From contig CAZPQQ010000017.1 in the NCBI GenBank assembly GCA_964588665.1, positions 1 to 52,346 of the forward strand: a stretch of DNA of 52,346 nt. Direction: 5' to 3'. Source of the stretch: UBA2160 sp964588665 (lineage in GTDB: Bacteria; Chloroflexota; Dehalococcoidia; Lucifugimonadales; UBA1123). Below the pieces are notes generated by a model. It did no database searches. It worked only from the letters and a program-made list of their open reading frames with translations, and was not told the origin of the DNA. A program made the position numbers and the translations under genes. Shown piece after piece: positions 15,801 through 23,201 of the stretch (within the stretch, counting starts at the first letter, position 1; every line of letters begins with the position of its first letter).

Positions 15801-16203
15801 ATCCCACCACATCGATTTCGCCGTCTGGCACATGGCGCGTGTCGAGGACGACTGGCTCATGCGGTTTGCGCAGCATGCTGAGACCGTCTGGCAACGCGAT
15901 AAATGGCACGAACAATTCGGCATGCCTGAGCGCGACAGCGGCTACGGGTACACCGCCGAGCAGGTCCATGACCTTGCTGAGTTCGACATGGACCGGATGA
16001 TCGCCTACTACGACGCAGTCCGCGTCGAGACCATTCGCTTTCTGGACTCCATCACCGCGGACACGCTCGCCGAGACACCTCATGCTGAACGCAGGCCTGG
16101 CTACACTATCGCCAACATGTTCAGCCACGTGATAGTTGAGGAAGCCCAGCACGTCGGCCAGGTGGCTTACCTGAGAGGAATACAGCGCGGCATCGGCAAG
16201 TGA
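15691..16203 (+). CDS. DinB-family protein
   Basis: 170-residue four-helix-bundle protein. The conserved metal-binding histidine positions of DinB/YfiT proteins appear in AVWHMARVEDDW and HVIVEEAQHVGQVAYLRG. Members include thiol-dependent S-transferases and many damage-induced proteins of unknown role. The start ATG overlaps the long tail of mnmA; its stop overlaps the GTG of the RNase HII gene. No function beyond the fold can be assigned. Confidence 0.82.
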   Translation: MDFKDIIRLGFQEFLEELKEALDGLTAEERRFQPDPESHHIDFAVWHMARVEDDWLMRFAQHAETVWQRDKWHEQFGMPERDSGYGYTAEQVHDLAEFDMDRMIAYYDAVRVETIRFLDSITADTLAETPHAERRPGYTIANMFSHVIVEEAQHVGQVAYLRGIQRGIGK

Positions 16204-17195
16204 CCCCGTCCCGTCCCACCTACGACATCGAGTCCAGCCTGTACGCACAGGGTTACTCGGCGGTCGCAGGCGTGGACGAAGCCGGACGCGGCCCGCTGGC
16301 AGGCCCGGTCAGCGCGGGCGTCGCGGTGCTCCCTTGCGAGCTCAAGGGTGATTGGACCGCCCTGGTCAACGACAGCAAGAAGCTGTCGCCTCAGCAACGT
16401 GAGACCGCGTACGAAGCGATCAAACGCGAGGTCGTAGCGGTGGCCGTCGGCTACAGCTCGTCGCAAGAGATCGACTCGATGGGCATCGCCCCCGCGACTC
16501 GCCTTGCGATCAAACGCGCGCTGGAGTCGATGGCAGTGGCACCCGACTACCTGCTCCTCGACGCCTTCCCCTTGCCGGGAGTCAACCTCCCTCAACAGGC
16601 GCTCAAGAAGGGCGACGCCCGTTGCCTGTCCATCGCAGCGGCGTCGATCGCCGCAAAGGTCGAGCGCGACCGATTGATGGCCAACCTCGACTCCCAACAC
16701 CCACAATACGGATTCGCCAGCAACAAAGGGTACGGCACAGCAGCGCACCTGAAGGCGCTCGACCAACACGGCCCCTGCGCGATCCACCGCCTGACCTTCG
16801 GTCGAGTCCGCGACGCCCTGTCGCCCGCGCCTCAACGCTCGTCATCGATCGGCAGCCAGGCGGAAGCCGTCGCGGCAGGCCATCTGCGATTCCTCGGCTA
16901 CACCGTGCTCGACACCAACTACCGCACCCGCCGAGGCGAGATCGACATTATCGCAGAGCAAGACGGCACGCTGGTGTTCTGCGAGGTCCGCGCCCGACGC
17001 CGTTCCGCCCACGTCTCTCCCGAAGAGTCGATCACCCCGGCCAAAAGTCGAAAGCTCATCGCCGCCGCCGAAGAATACCTCCAGACCTCCGAACGTCGCT
17101 GGGACGACTGGCGCATGGACCTCATCGCCATTGAGCTCGACCGAGCGGGCAACGTAAGGCGCATCCGCATTATCGAAAACGCGATCGAGGGGTAG
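16200..17195 (+). CDS. rnhB: RNase HII fused to a YraN (UPF0102) nuclease-like domain
   Basis: 331 residues. Residues ~1-210 are RNase HII: AGVDEAGRGPLAGPV (catalytic Asp and Glu), VNDSKKLSPQQRE, LLLDAFPLPG, AAASIAAKVERDRLM and GYGTAAHLKAL. Residues ~217-331 are a complete YraN domain: GSQAEAVAAGHLRFLGY, NYRTRRGEIDIIAEQDGTLVFCEVRAR, then the helical end. The two are normally separate, adjacent genes (rnhB, yraN); here they form one frame with a short Ser/Pro linker. RNase HII removes ribonucleotides from DNA; YraN has the restriction-endonuclease fold (E, D, ExR pattern visible) and unknown function. GTG start overlaps the DinB stop. Confidence 0.92.
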   Translation: MTPSRPTYDIESSLYAQGYSAVAGVDEAGRGPLAGPVSAGVAVLPCELKGDWTALVNDSKKLSPQQRETAYEAIKREVVAVAVGYSSSQEIDSMGIAPATRLAIKRALESMAVAPDYLLLDAFPLPGVNLPQQALKKGDARCLSIAAASIAAKVERDRLMANLDSQHPQYGFASNKGYGTAAHLKALDQHGPCAIHRLTFGRVRDALSPAPQRSSSIGSQAEAVAAGHLRFLGYTVLDTNYRTRRGEIDIIAEQDGTLVFCEVRARRRSAHVSPEESITPAKSRKLIAAAEEYLQTSERRWDDWRMDLIAIELDRAGNVRRIRIIENAIEG

Positions 17196-17336
17196 CGGGT
17201 TTGGGTCGGGATCGTGCACTCTTAGGCGCGTGGTGCGACCAACGGGTTTTGAACGTCAAACAAACTCGGGCGTTTTCGGGAAGCTTTACGTCGCGTTTCC
17301 AAAGATCGAGGTCTTGTCGAGAGCATTGAATAAGGC

Positions 17337-17365
17337 TTGACAACCTGTGCTTCAAGCTCTAGCGT
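17337..17365 (+). promoter_or_regulatory. candidate promoter for the lipoprotein gene
   Basis: A perfect TTGACA (17337-17342) is followed after 17 bases by TAGCGT (17360-17365). It points at the gap-interrupted lipoprotein gene that begins soon after. Confidence 0.5.
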
Positions 17366-17385
17366 GTGTATCACCTTAGAAAGCT

Positions 17386-17773
17386 TTGTTTCGAGTGAGA
17401 TTGAAGTCGATTAAGTTGACTCCGAAACGAACGACCAGACCCCGCAGAACTACCCTGATGGCCGTCGCTGCGGCATTCGTCGCCCTGCTCGTCGCCTGTG
17501 CGAAAGACCCGCCGTTGCCGCCGCTCCCGCCGCCCACACCCATCAACACGGCGGAGGGGCTTCGCGCAAGGATGGAGGNNNNNNNNNNNNNNNNNNNNNN
17601 NNNNNNNNNNNNNNNNNNNNNNNNNNNNNNNNNNNNNNNNNNNNNNNNNNNNNNNNNNNNNNNNNNNNNNNNNNNNNNTGGAGGCGGTGCTGGCGGGCGA
17701 TGCTCTGATGGAGCGCATCGTCGGCAAGTGGACGGACCCAGACCGTTGTCCGCCCGGGTCGAGGGATATGTAG
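17386..17773 (+). CDS. putative lipoprotein, interrupted by an assembly gap
   Basis: The left part encodes an arginine/lysine-rich start, a hydrophobic stretch MAVAAAFVALLVACAKD with a lipobox (LVAC), and a proline-rich linker (PPLPPLPPPTP) followed by INTAEGLRARME before the gap. To the right of the gap a frame ending at 17771-17773 (GDALMERIVGKWTDPDR...GSRDM) is a plausible C-terminus of the same protein; the frames do not agree, which is expected because 100 N is a nominal gap size. The start is uncertain: TTG 17386, GTG 17395 and TTG 17401 all keep the positively charged n-region, while ATG 17458 would lose it. Presumably exported and anchored; function unknown. Confidence 0.55.
17579..17678. 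other. assembly gap (100 N)
   Basis: A run of exactly 100 undetermined bases, the usual placeholder for a scaffold join. It interrupts the lipoprotein gene; the true missing length is unknown. Confidence 0.98.
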
Positions 17774-17905
17774 CGCGGGCTCCTTCGGTCGAGTGTCCCA
17801 CCAACTAGCTTCGGAGCCATTCGTGGGGCTGTTGATCGCAGCCTGCCTTGTTGTTCAGCGTTCGGCTTCAAAGGTCTCTGCGGCGCGGTGCACTGCCGGG
17901 ATAAG

Positions 17906-17932
17906 TTATGGATCCGAAGGATCGCGTTTCAT
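17906..17932 (-). pseudogene. eight-codon remnant of a HEPN (DUF86-like) partner gene
   Basis: An ATG at 17932 overlaps the TGA of the nucleotidyltransferase gene in the ATGA manner typical of MNT-HEPN pairs. It encodes MKRDPSDP and then TAA. HEPN partner proteins often start with a similar MxRD segment, but nothing resembling HEPN follows. Probably a decayed or deleted toxin gene; too short to be certain. Confidence 0.3.
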
Positions 17933-18252
17933 ACCGGGACAACTTCAGCAAGAATGCGCTCACCGAGGCGCGGTTTGAGCGCTCGTTTCATGACAAGGTC
18001 TACGTTAACCCCCAGCAGGTCACTGAGATCACGCCGCAGGGCGACAAACTCGAACAAGTCCGGGGGCTCCATAAATTCGACCAGGACGTCGAGGTCACTG
18101 CCTTCGCGCTCCTGTCCGCGAACATAGGAGCCAAAAATGCCAAGCGATCCTACGCCGAACCGCTCGGACAAATCCGGCAGGCGTTCATGCAGTTTGCTTG
18201 CGAAGTTCTCCGCTTTTGCTGGTAGATCGCGATGTTTCTTGGTCACGGTCAC
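17929..18252 (-). CDS. minimal nucleotidyltransferase (MNT, antitoxin-type)
   Basis: 107 residues with the MNT signature SLGIFGSYVRGQEREGSDLDVLVEF (GSxxRG followed by the metal-binding DxD) and the third acidic position in VNVDLVMKRALKPRL. Such proteins are usually encoded with a HEPN RNase, which the MNT protein neutralises by AMPylation. Here the expected partner is missing except for an eight-codon remnant, so the gene appears orphaned. It stands alone on the minus strand next to a scaffold gap. Confidence 0.85.
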   Translation of the reverse strand: MTVTKKHRDLPAKAENFASKLHERLPDLSERFGVGSLGIFGSYVRGQEREGSDLDVLVEFMEPPDLFEFVALRRDLSDLLGVNVDLVMKRALKPRLGERILAEVVPV

Positions 18253-18397
18253 CGCCTATTCTATCATCCGCGAATACGGCCGCAGGCATTGTCTTCGATC
18301 ATCTCGTCGGTGGTCCACTATCGCGCGCTGTGCGCGCTTGGCTTGCTGCTTTGATTCGTACGTCGTCCCGGCCGCCCAACGTCAGCGTCTAATGCTA

Positions 18398-18403
18398 TAT
18401 AAT
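18398..18403 (+). promoter_or_regulatory. -10 element upstream of the aco-type operon
   Basis: A perfect TATAAT lies 92 bases before the first gene of the operon. No convincing -35 hexamer stands 16-18 bases upstream, so use by a regulated or alternative polymerase form is possible. Confidence 0.3.
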
Positions 18404-18495
18404 GGCCCTCGCCTGACGCCCGTACCCGATGGTTGTTAGCGTTGGATGTGGGCGGTGAGGGCGACGTGATCGCATACCAGTGTGTGGAGGCCGAG

Positions 18496-19482
18496 ATGAA
18501 CGACGATCGAGAAATGTACATGCGGATGCTGCGGCGGATGATGCTGATCCGTCGATTCGACGAGACGGTCGTCGATCTCGTCCAGGGCGCCGAACTGGTG
18601 GGCATGGCGCACACTTACATCGGCGAGGAGGCCGTGGCCGTCGGAGCTTGCGCCGCGCTGCGAGACGACGACTACATCACAGGCAACCACCGGTCTCACG
18701 GGCACCCCATCGCCAAAGGCGGCGACGTTCGGAAAGCGATGGCGGAGATTCTCGGCAAGGCCACGGGCTACTGCAAGGGCAAGGGCGGCTCGATGCACCT
18801 GGCCGACTTCAGCATCGGCATCCTGGGCGAGTCGGGTATCCTGGCTTCGGGACTGCCGGTTGGCGTGGGCGCCGCGATGGCCAGCAAGATGCAGGGCAAC
18901 GACCGCGTCGTGGTTTGCTTCTTCGGCGACGGCGCCAGCAACCAGGGGGCCTGCCACGAGGCGATGAACATGGCCTCGATTTGGAAACTGCCGGTCATCT
19001 TCCTTTGCGAGAACAACCAGTACGCCGTGACGACCAGTTTCAACGACACTGTTGCCGTCGAGAACATCTCCGACCGCGCGGTCGCCTACAGCATGCCTGG
19101 CGTTCTCGTTGACGGACAGGACGTCCTCGCGGTGCACGAGGCGGCGGCGCAGGCTGTTCAGCGCGCGAGGTCCGGTCAGGGCCCCACGTTGCTGGAGGCC
19201 CGCACATACCGCTATCGGGACCACTCCGAGGGCTTGGTGCGGATACTTCGAGAGCCGTACCGTGACGAGGCCGAGGTCGAGCGATGGCGTCAGCGGGATC
19301 CGATCAAGATCCACTCCGCGTGGCTTGTGGAGCAAGGCGTCGCGTCGCAACAAGAGGTGGACGCTGTCGAAACAGAGGTGGCGGCAACCATCGCCGAAGC
19401 GCTTGAGTTCGCGCGCGAAAGCCCCTACCCTGAGCCCGAAGACCTGATGACCGACCTGTTCGCCGATCCTGTTACCACGTAG
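18496..19482 (+). CDS. acoA: thiamine-dependent dehydrogenase E1 alpha subunit (acetoin/pyruvate dehydrogenase type)
   Basis: 328 residues from the ATG at 18496, which has GGAGG at 18485-18489. The E1-alpha signatures are present: LIRRFDE at the N-terminus, YIGEEAVAVGACAAL, the HRSHGHPIAKGGD loop, and the thiamine-diphosphate motif FFGDGASNQGACHEAMNMASIWKLPVIFLCENN. With E1 beta it decarboxylates acetoin or a 2-oxoacid and passes the acyl group to the lipoyl E2. The aco name rests on the AcoX gene at the end of the operon rather than on substrate-specific residues, so a pyruvate or branched-chain role is not excluded. Confidence 0.9.
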   Translation: MNDDREMYMRMLRRMMLIRRFDETVVDLVQGAELVGMAHTYIGEEAVAVGACAALRDDDYITGNHRSHGHPIAKGGDVRKAMAEILGKATGYCKGKGGSMHLADFSIGILGESGILASGLPVGVGAAMASKMQGNDRVVVCFFGDGASNQGACHEAMNMASIWKLPVIFLCENNQYAVTTSFNDTVAVENISDRAVAYSMPGVLVDGQDVLAVHEAAAQAVQRARSGQGPTLLEARTYRYRDHSEGLVRILREPYRDEAEVERWRQRDPIKIHSAWLVEQGVASQQEVDAVETEVAATIAEALEFARESPYPEPEDLMTDLFADPVTT

Positions 19483-19556
19483 CTCGGCAGCGATTATTTC
19501 CACCGAGTCGAGCAAAACAACGGTTGCGCCGAACGGCGCTCCAGGAGACCTAAACC

Positions 19557-20519
19557 ATGGCTGAGATCACATTTTCCGATGCGCTGAACCAGGCGATCAA
19601 AGAAGAGATGCGGAGCGATGAGAGCGTCTTCTTGATGGGCGAGAGCATCCGCGGCGGGATATACGGCGTCACCGGCGGCCTCTCCCAGGAGTTCGGAGAC
19701 CGCGTGATCGACACTCCGCTGTCCGAGCTCGGTTTCATGGGCGCGGCTGTTGGAGCCGCCGCGGTTGGAATGCGGCCTATCGTCCAATCGCTCGCGAGTT
19801 TCCTGTACGTCGCCATGGACCAGCTCATCAGCCAGGCGGCGAAGATGCGGTTCATGTTCGGAGGGCAGGTCGACCTGCCAATCGTTTACAGGTGCGGACT
19901 GATCTACGGCAACAACCCAGCGGCCCACCATGCGGACAGGCCCTACCCGATGTTCGTGAACGTCCCCGGCCTGAAGATCGTCATCCCGACCACGCCGGCC
20001 GATGCGAAAGGCCTTCTCAAGACGGCCATTCGCGACAACAATCCGGTGATGTTCTTCGAGGACAACAACCTCTCAGGTTGGCGCGGCGACGTGCCCGACG
20101 ACGACGTTGCGATTCCGTTCGGCGTCGCCGACGTCAAACGCGAGGGCACGGATGTCACGATTGTTGCCATTGCGGGCATGTTGCGCCGAGCCCTCGAAGC
20201 CGCCGAGACATTAGAAGAGGACGGCATATCGGCGGAGGTAATCGATCCTCGCACGATTGTTCCTCTGGACCACGAGACGATCCTCAACTCGGTCGAGAAA
20301 ACCGGACGGCTGGTCGTTGTCGATCCGGCGCACAAAAGCTGCAGCGTCGCCTCGGAGATCTCCGCCATGGTCTCCCAGGAGGGTTTCTGGTTTCTTCAGG
20401 CGCCGATACAACGCGTGGCCAGCCTTGACGTCCATTTCCCGTTCAGCCCCGCCCTCGAACCGCTGGTGTTCCCCAACGAAGAGAAGATCATCGAGGCCGT
20501 CCACGCGACAATGGAGTGA
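19557..20519 (+). CDS. acoB: thiamine-dependent dehydrogenase E1 beta subunit
   Basis: 320 residues, complete. Typical E1-beta motifs: FLMGESIRGGIYGVTGGL, RVIDTPLSELGFMGAAVGAA, the YGNNPAAHHADRPYPMF loop bearing the active-site histidines, IVIPTTPADAKGLL, and EVIDPRTIVPLDHETI. Forms the alpha2beta2 E1 with the gene before it. A 74-base gap separates them; E2 follows after 42 bases, so the set is one operon. Confidence 0.92.
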   Translation: MAEITFSDALNQAIKEEMRSDESVFLMGESIRGGIYGVTGGLSQEFGDRVIDTPLSELGFMGAAVGAAAVGMRPIVQSLASFLYVAMDQLISQAAKMRFMFGGQVDLPIVYRCGLIYGNNPAAHHADRPYPMFVNVPGLKIVIPTTPADAKGLLKTAIRDNNPVMFFEDNNLSGWRGDVPDDDVAIPFGVADVKREGTDVTIVAIAGMLRRALEAAETLEEDGISAEVIDPRTIVPLDHETILNSVEKTGRLVVVDPAHKSCSVASEISAMVSQEGFWFLQAPIQRVASLDVHFPFSPALEPLVFPNEEKIIEAVHATME

Positions 20520-20561
20520 CGTCTCTGATCTGAGTTCGTCGATTCAAATGAGGCAGCAGCA

Positions 20562-21890
20562 ATGGCCAACAACGTGATGCTCCCCCAGTGGGGCATGAAC
20601 ATGGAAGAAGGAACCCTAGTCAAGTGGCTCGTCGCCGAGGGTGACGAGGTTGACAAAGGGCAGCCCCTCGTCGAGATCGAAACGGCCAAGATCAACTCGG
20701 AACTCGAATCGCCGACCTCCGGTGTCGTGGCGCACATCATGGAGTCCGAGGGGTCCACGGTGAAAGTCGGCACGCTCGTGGCCGTCATCGGCGCCCCGGG
20801 CGAGAATCCTCCCCGACCCGAAGTCGTCTCGCGACGCAGGGCTCGCACGCCTCGGCCACGGTCGAGCTCTCCGGCCCCGTCAGGCGCGCGAGTGCAAGTG
20901 ACCCCTGTGGCTCGACGCCTGGCCCGGCAGAACGACGTCTCGCTTGACGGCGTTGCGGGCACGGGACCGAACGGTCGCATCACAGAGGATGACGTGCGAG
21001 CCGCGATCGCCCAAGGCGGCCAACCGGCGAGCAAGCCGCAGGTCGTTCCCGCTGCCAGGCTCATGGCTCGTCGCGCCAACCTGGACCTTGCGCAGATCGA
21101 GGGCACGGGACCGGGCGGGCGGATTTTGGTCGGGGACGTCGAGCGAGAGATCGCGGACAGCCCAGCCACGGCAGTCAACATGGACGCGGTGGCCGAGACG
21201 ATACAACTCACCGGTCTCAGAAAGACTATCGCGGACCGCATGTCTACGAGCGTCCACACGATGGCTCAAGTGACCCTCAGCACCGAGATCGACGTCACCG
21301 AGATCGTCGATCTGCGCGACTCGCTGGTCTCCTCCTGGAGGGCGCATCGGTTGAGGCCATTGGTCCTGGACATCATGATCGTCGCGGTGGCAGACGCACT
21401 GCAGAAGCACCCGCGGCTCAACGCCCACCTGGTCAACGGAAACGTACATCTGATGAAAGGCGTGGACGTCGGTTTGGCGATGGCCGTGCCGGACGGCCTG
21501 ATGGTGCCTGTGCTCAAGAACGCGGCGTCACTCAGTCTTGTCGATGCCGCGCGCACCATGCGTGACCTGGCGGATCGCCTGCGCAAGAGCCTGCTCACCG
21601 TCGACGACATGACCGGAGCGGGGTTCACGATCACCTCGCTGTCCGCATACGACATCGACGCCTTCACGCCGATTATCGACCCGCCGCAGGTCGCGATCCT
21701 CGGATTGGGCCGCGTGACGAAGAAGCCAGCGGTGCACGACGGCGAGATCGCCGTTCGCTCGATGATGCACGCCAGCGTCACGTTCGACCACCGCGCGCTG
21801 GACGGCGTCCCCGTCGCCGAGTACATGCGGACGCTGAAATCCAACCTGGAATCGACCGATTGGCTGGGCCCGAAGCTCGGGGAGTCCTGA
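20562..21890 (+). CDS. acoC: dihydrolipoamide acyltransferase E2 with two peripheral-subunit-binding domains
   Basis: 442 residues. Residues ~1-78 are a lipoyl domain with the modified lysine in EIETAKINSELESP. A basic Pro/Arg linker leads to two successive peripheral-subunit-binding domains (VTPVARRLARQNDVSLDGV...NGRITEDDV and VPAARLMARRANLDLAQI...GGRILVGDV). The C-terminal catalytic domain ends with the active-site histidine in FDHRALDGVPVAEYM. Two binding domains in one E2 chain are less common than one. It transfers the acyl group from E1 to CoA. The E3 it needs is not encoded in the window. Confidence 0.92.
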   Translation: MANNVMLPQWGMNMEEGTLVKWLVAEGDEVDKGQPLVEIETAKINSELESPTSGVVAHIMESEGSTVKVGTLVAVIGAPGENPPRPEVVSRRRARTPRPRSSSPAPSGARVQVTPVARRLARQNDVSLDGVAGTGPNGRITEDDVRAAIAQGGQPASKPQVVPAARLMARRANLDLAQIEGTGPGGRILVGDVEREIADSPATAVNMDAVAETIQLTGLRKTIADRMSTSVHTMAQVTLSTEIDVTEIVDLRDSLVSSWRAHRLRPLVLDIMIVAVADALQKHPRLNAHLVNGNVHLMKGVDVGLAMAVPDGLMVPVLKNAASLSLVDAARTMRDLADRLRKSLLTVDDMTGAGFTITSLSAYDIDAFTPIIDPPQVAILGLGRVTKKPAVHDGEIAVRSMMHASVTFDHRALDGVPVAEYMRTLKSNLESTDWLGPKLGES

Positions 21891-21893
21891 GAC

Positions 21894-22883
21894 TTGGGTT
21901 CGGTAGGCATCATCGCGAATCCCGCCGCGGGGAAAGACATCCGCCGCCTGGTTGCCCAGGGCAGATTCGTCCCCAACCATGAAAAGGTCAACGTGCTCAA
22001 ACGCGTGTTGGCCGGTCTTGACGCGGTCGGCGTCGACACGGTCGTGTTCATGCCCGACTCGGCGCAGCTCGGGCGAGGCGCGCTCGACGGCGAGAACTAC
22101 GCGCTCGATGTCGAGTTCGTCGAGATGTCGATCTTCCACGCCGAGGAGGACTCCACCCGCGCCGCGGCCGCCATGCGAGAAGCTGGCGTCGGATGCCTCA
22201 TTACCCTGGGCGGCGACGGCACGAACCGGGTGGTCGCTAAAGGGTGCGGCGACGTTCCGATGATGCCCATATCGACCGGAACCAACAACGTGTTCCCGTC
22301 CATGATCGAAGGCACGGTCGCTGGGATGGCGGCCGGTCATCTGGCCAACGGCATGGTCGATCCGGACCTAGCCACCACGCGCAGCGCACGGCTCGAACTG
22401 CTGATAGACGGCGAGCTTCGTGACATCGCACTGGTCGACCTGGCGGTCTCGACGGAACGGTTCGTCGGCGCAAGGGCCATCTGGGACATCGACACGCTGC
22501 ACGAGGTTTTCCTCTGCCGCGCCGAGCCGGTGAACATCGGCATGTCGGCCATTGGCGCCCAGCTCCACCCGATCGCGTTGGGAACGCCCGAGGGCCTGCG
22601 CATCAGGTTCGGCCAGGGAGCGGAAACCGTCATGGCGCCAGTCGCGCCCGGTATGGTTCGCGAGGTGGGCATCGAGACCTGGGAGGTGCTCACGCCGGGC
22701 CAGCTCCGCGGAGTCAATCTGCGCCCCGGCACCATCGCTCTGGACGGCGAGCGATCGCTAAGCCTCACCGGCGACCACGAGGTGGCTGTCCGAGTATCGA
22801 CCGAGGGACCCCGTGTGGTCGACGTCGACAGGACGCTGGCTTCGGCGGTGGCCAACAGGCGTGCTGGGGTTGATGCACGATAA
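21894..22883 (+). CDS. acoX: AcoX-type NAD-kinase-fold protein
   Basis: 329 residues of the ATP-NAD/AcoX kinase family. SVGIIANPAAGKDIRRLVA and ITLGGDGTNRVVAKG (the GGDGT nucleotide-binding motif) are clear, with PISTGTNNVFP further on. AcoX genes are found beside acetoin dehydrogenase genes, which is why this operon is called aco-like; its biochemical role is not established. The TTG start lies 3 bases after the E2 stop, indicating tight coupling. Confidence 0.82.
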   Translation: MGSVGIIANPAAGKDIRRLVAQGRFVPNHEKVNVLKRVLAGLDAVGVDTVVFMPDSAQLGRGALDGENYALDVEFVEMSIFHAEEDSTRAAAAMREAGVGCLITLGGDGTNRVVAKGCGDVPMMPISTGTNNVFPSMIEGTVAGMAAGHLANGMVDPDLATTRSARLELLIDGELRDIALVDLAVSTERFVGARAIWDIDTLHEVFLCRAEPVNIGMSAIGAQLHPIALGTPEGLRIRFGQGAETVMAPVAPGMVREVGIETWEVLTPGQLRGVNLRPGTIALDGERSLSLTGDHEVAVRVSTEGPRVVDVDRTLASAVANRRAGVDAR

Positions 22884-23201
22884 TTGGCCAGCGACCGTGA
22901 CGAGTCGGATGTCCAAACGCAAGTCACCCGTTTCGTAGCGGAGGGTTCCAAACCCTCACGAAGAAATCGCCCAGAAACACCGTGTATGCACACGAATGAG
23001 ACGCATGAAGCGTGGGCAATCCGACATTGTTCGCGCAGATCGAGTGCATCGCGCGGCAACACGACGGGAGGATTTGAAACCCTCCCCTACGGGATACGAA
23101 GCGTTTGGTTGATCGATCACATCATTATTGACCGTGCATTGCGCCCAGACCTCGGATCATGTCGTCACGGACGACCGCAATCTTGATCGGAAGGATATCG
23201 T
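22884..23201. repeat. intergenic region with an inverted pair of hairpin repeats
   Basis: 318 bases without a gene. Copy 1 (22927-22960) contains GAGGGTTCCAAACCCTC, a hairpin with a 7-bp stem; copy 2 (23065-23097) contains GGGAGG...CCTCCC and is the diverged reverse complement of copy 1, including the flanking CGTAG(C/G)GGAGGG. The pair faces each other over ~100 bases. The gamma-glutamyltransferase start is preceded by GGAAGGAT. No tRNA could be folded despite the T-arm-like look of copy 1. Confidence 0.6.

Noticed and set aside
17908..18225. Plus-strand open frame of ~105 codons
   Set aside because: It is antisense to the well-supported MNT nucleotidyltransferase gene, has no family similarity and no ribosome site.
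22935..22960. T-arm-like GAGGGTTCCAAACCCTC suggesting a tRNA
   Set aside because: No acceptor stem, D-arm or anticodon arm can be fitted upstream, and a diverged inverted copy lies at 23065-23097, so it is a repeat hairpin.
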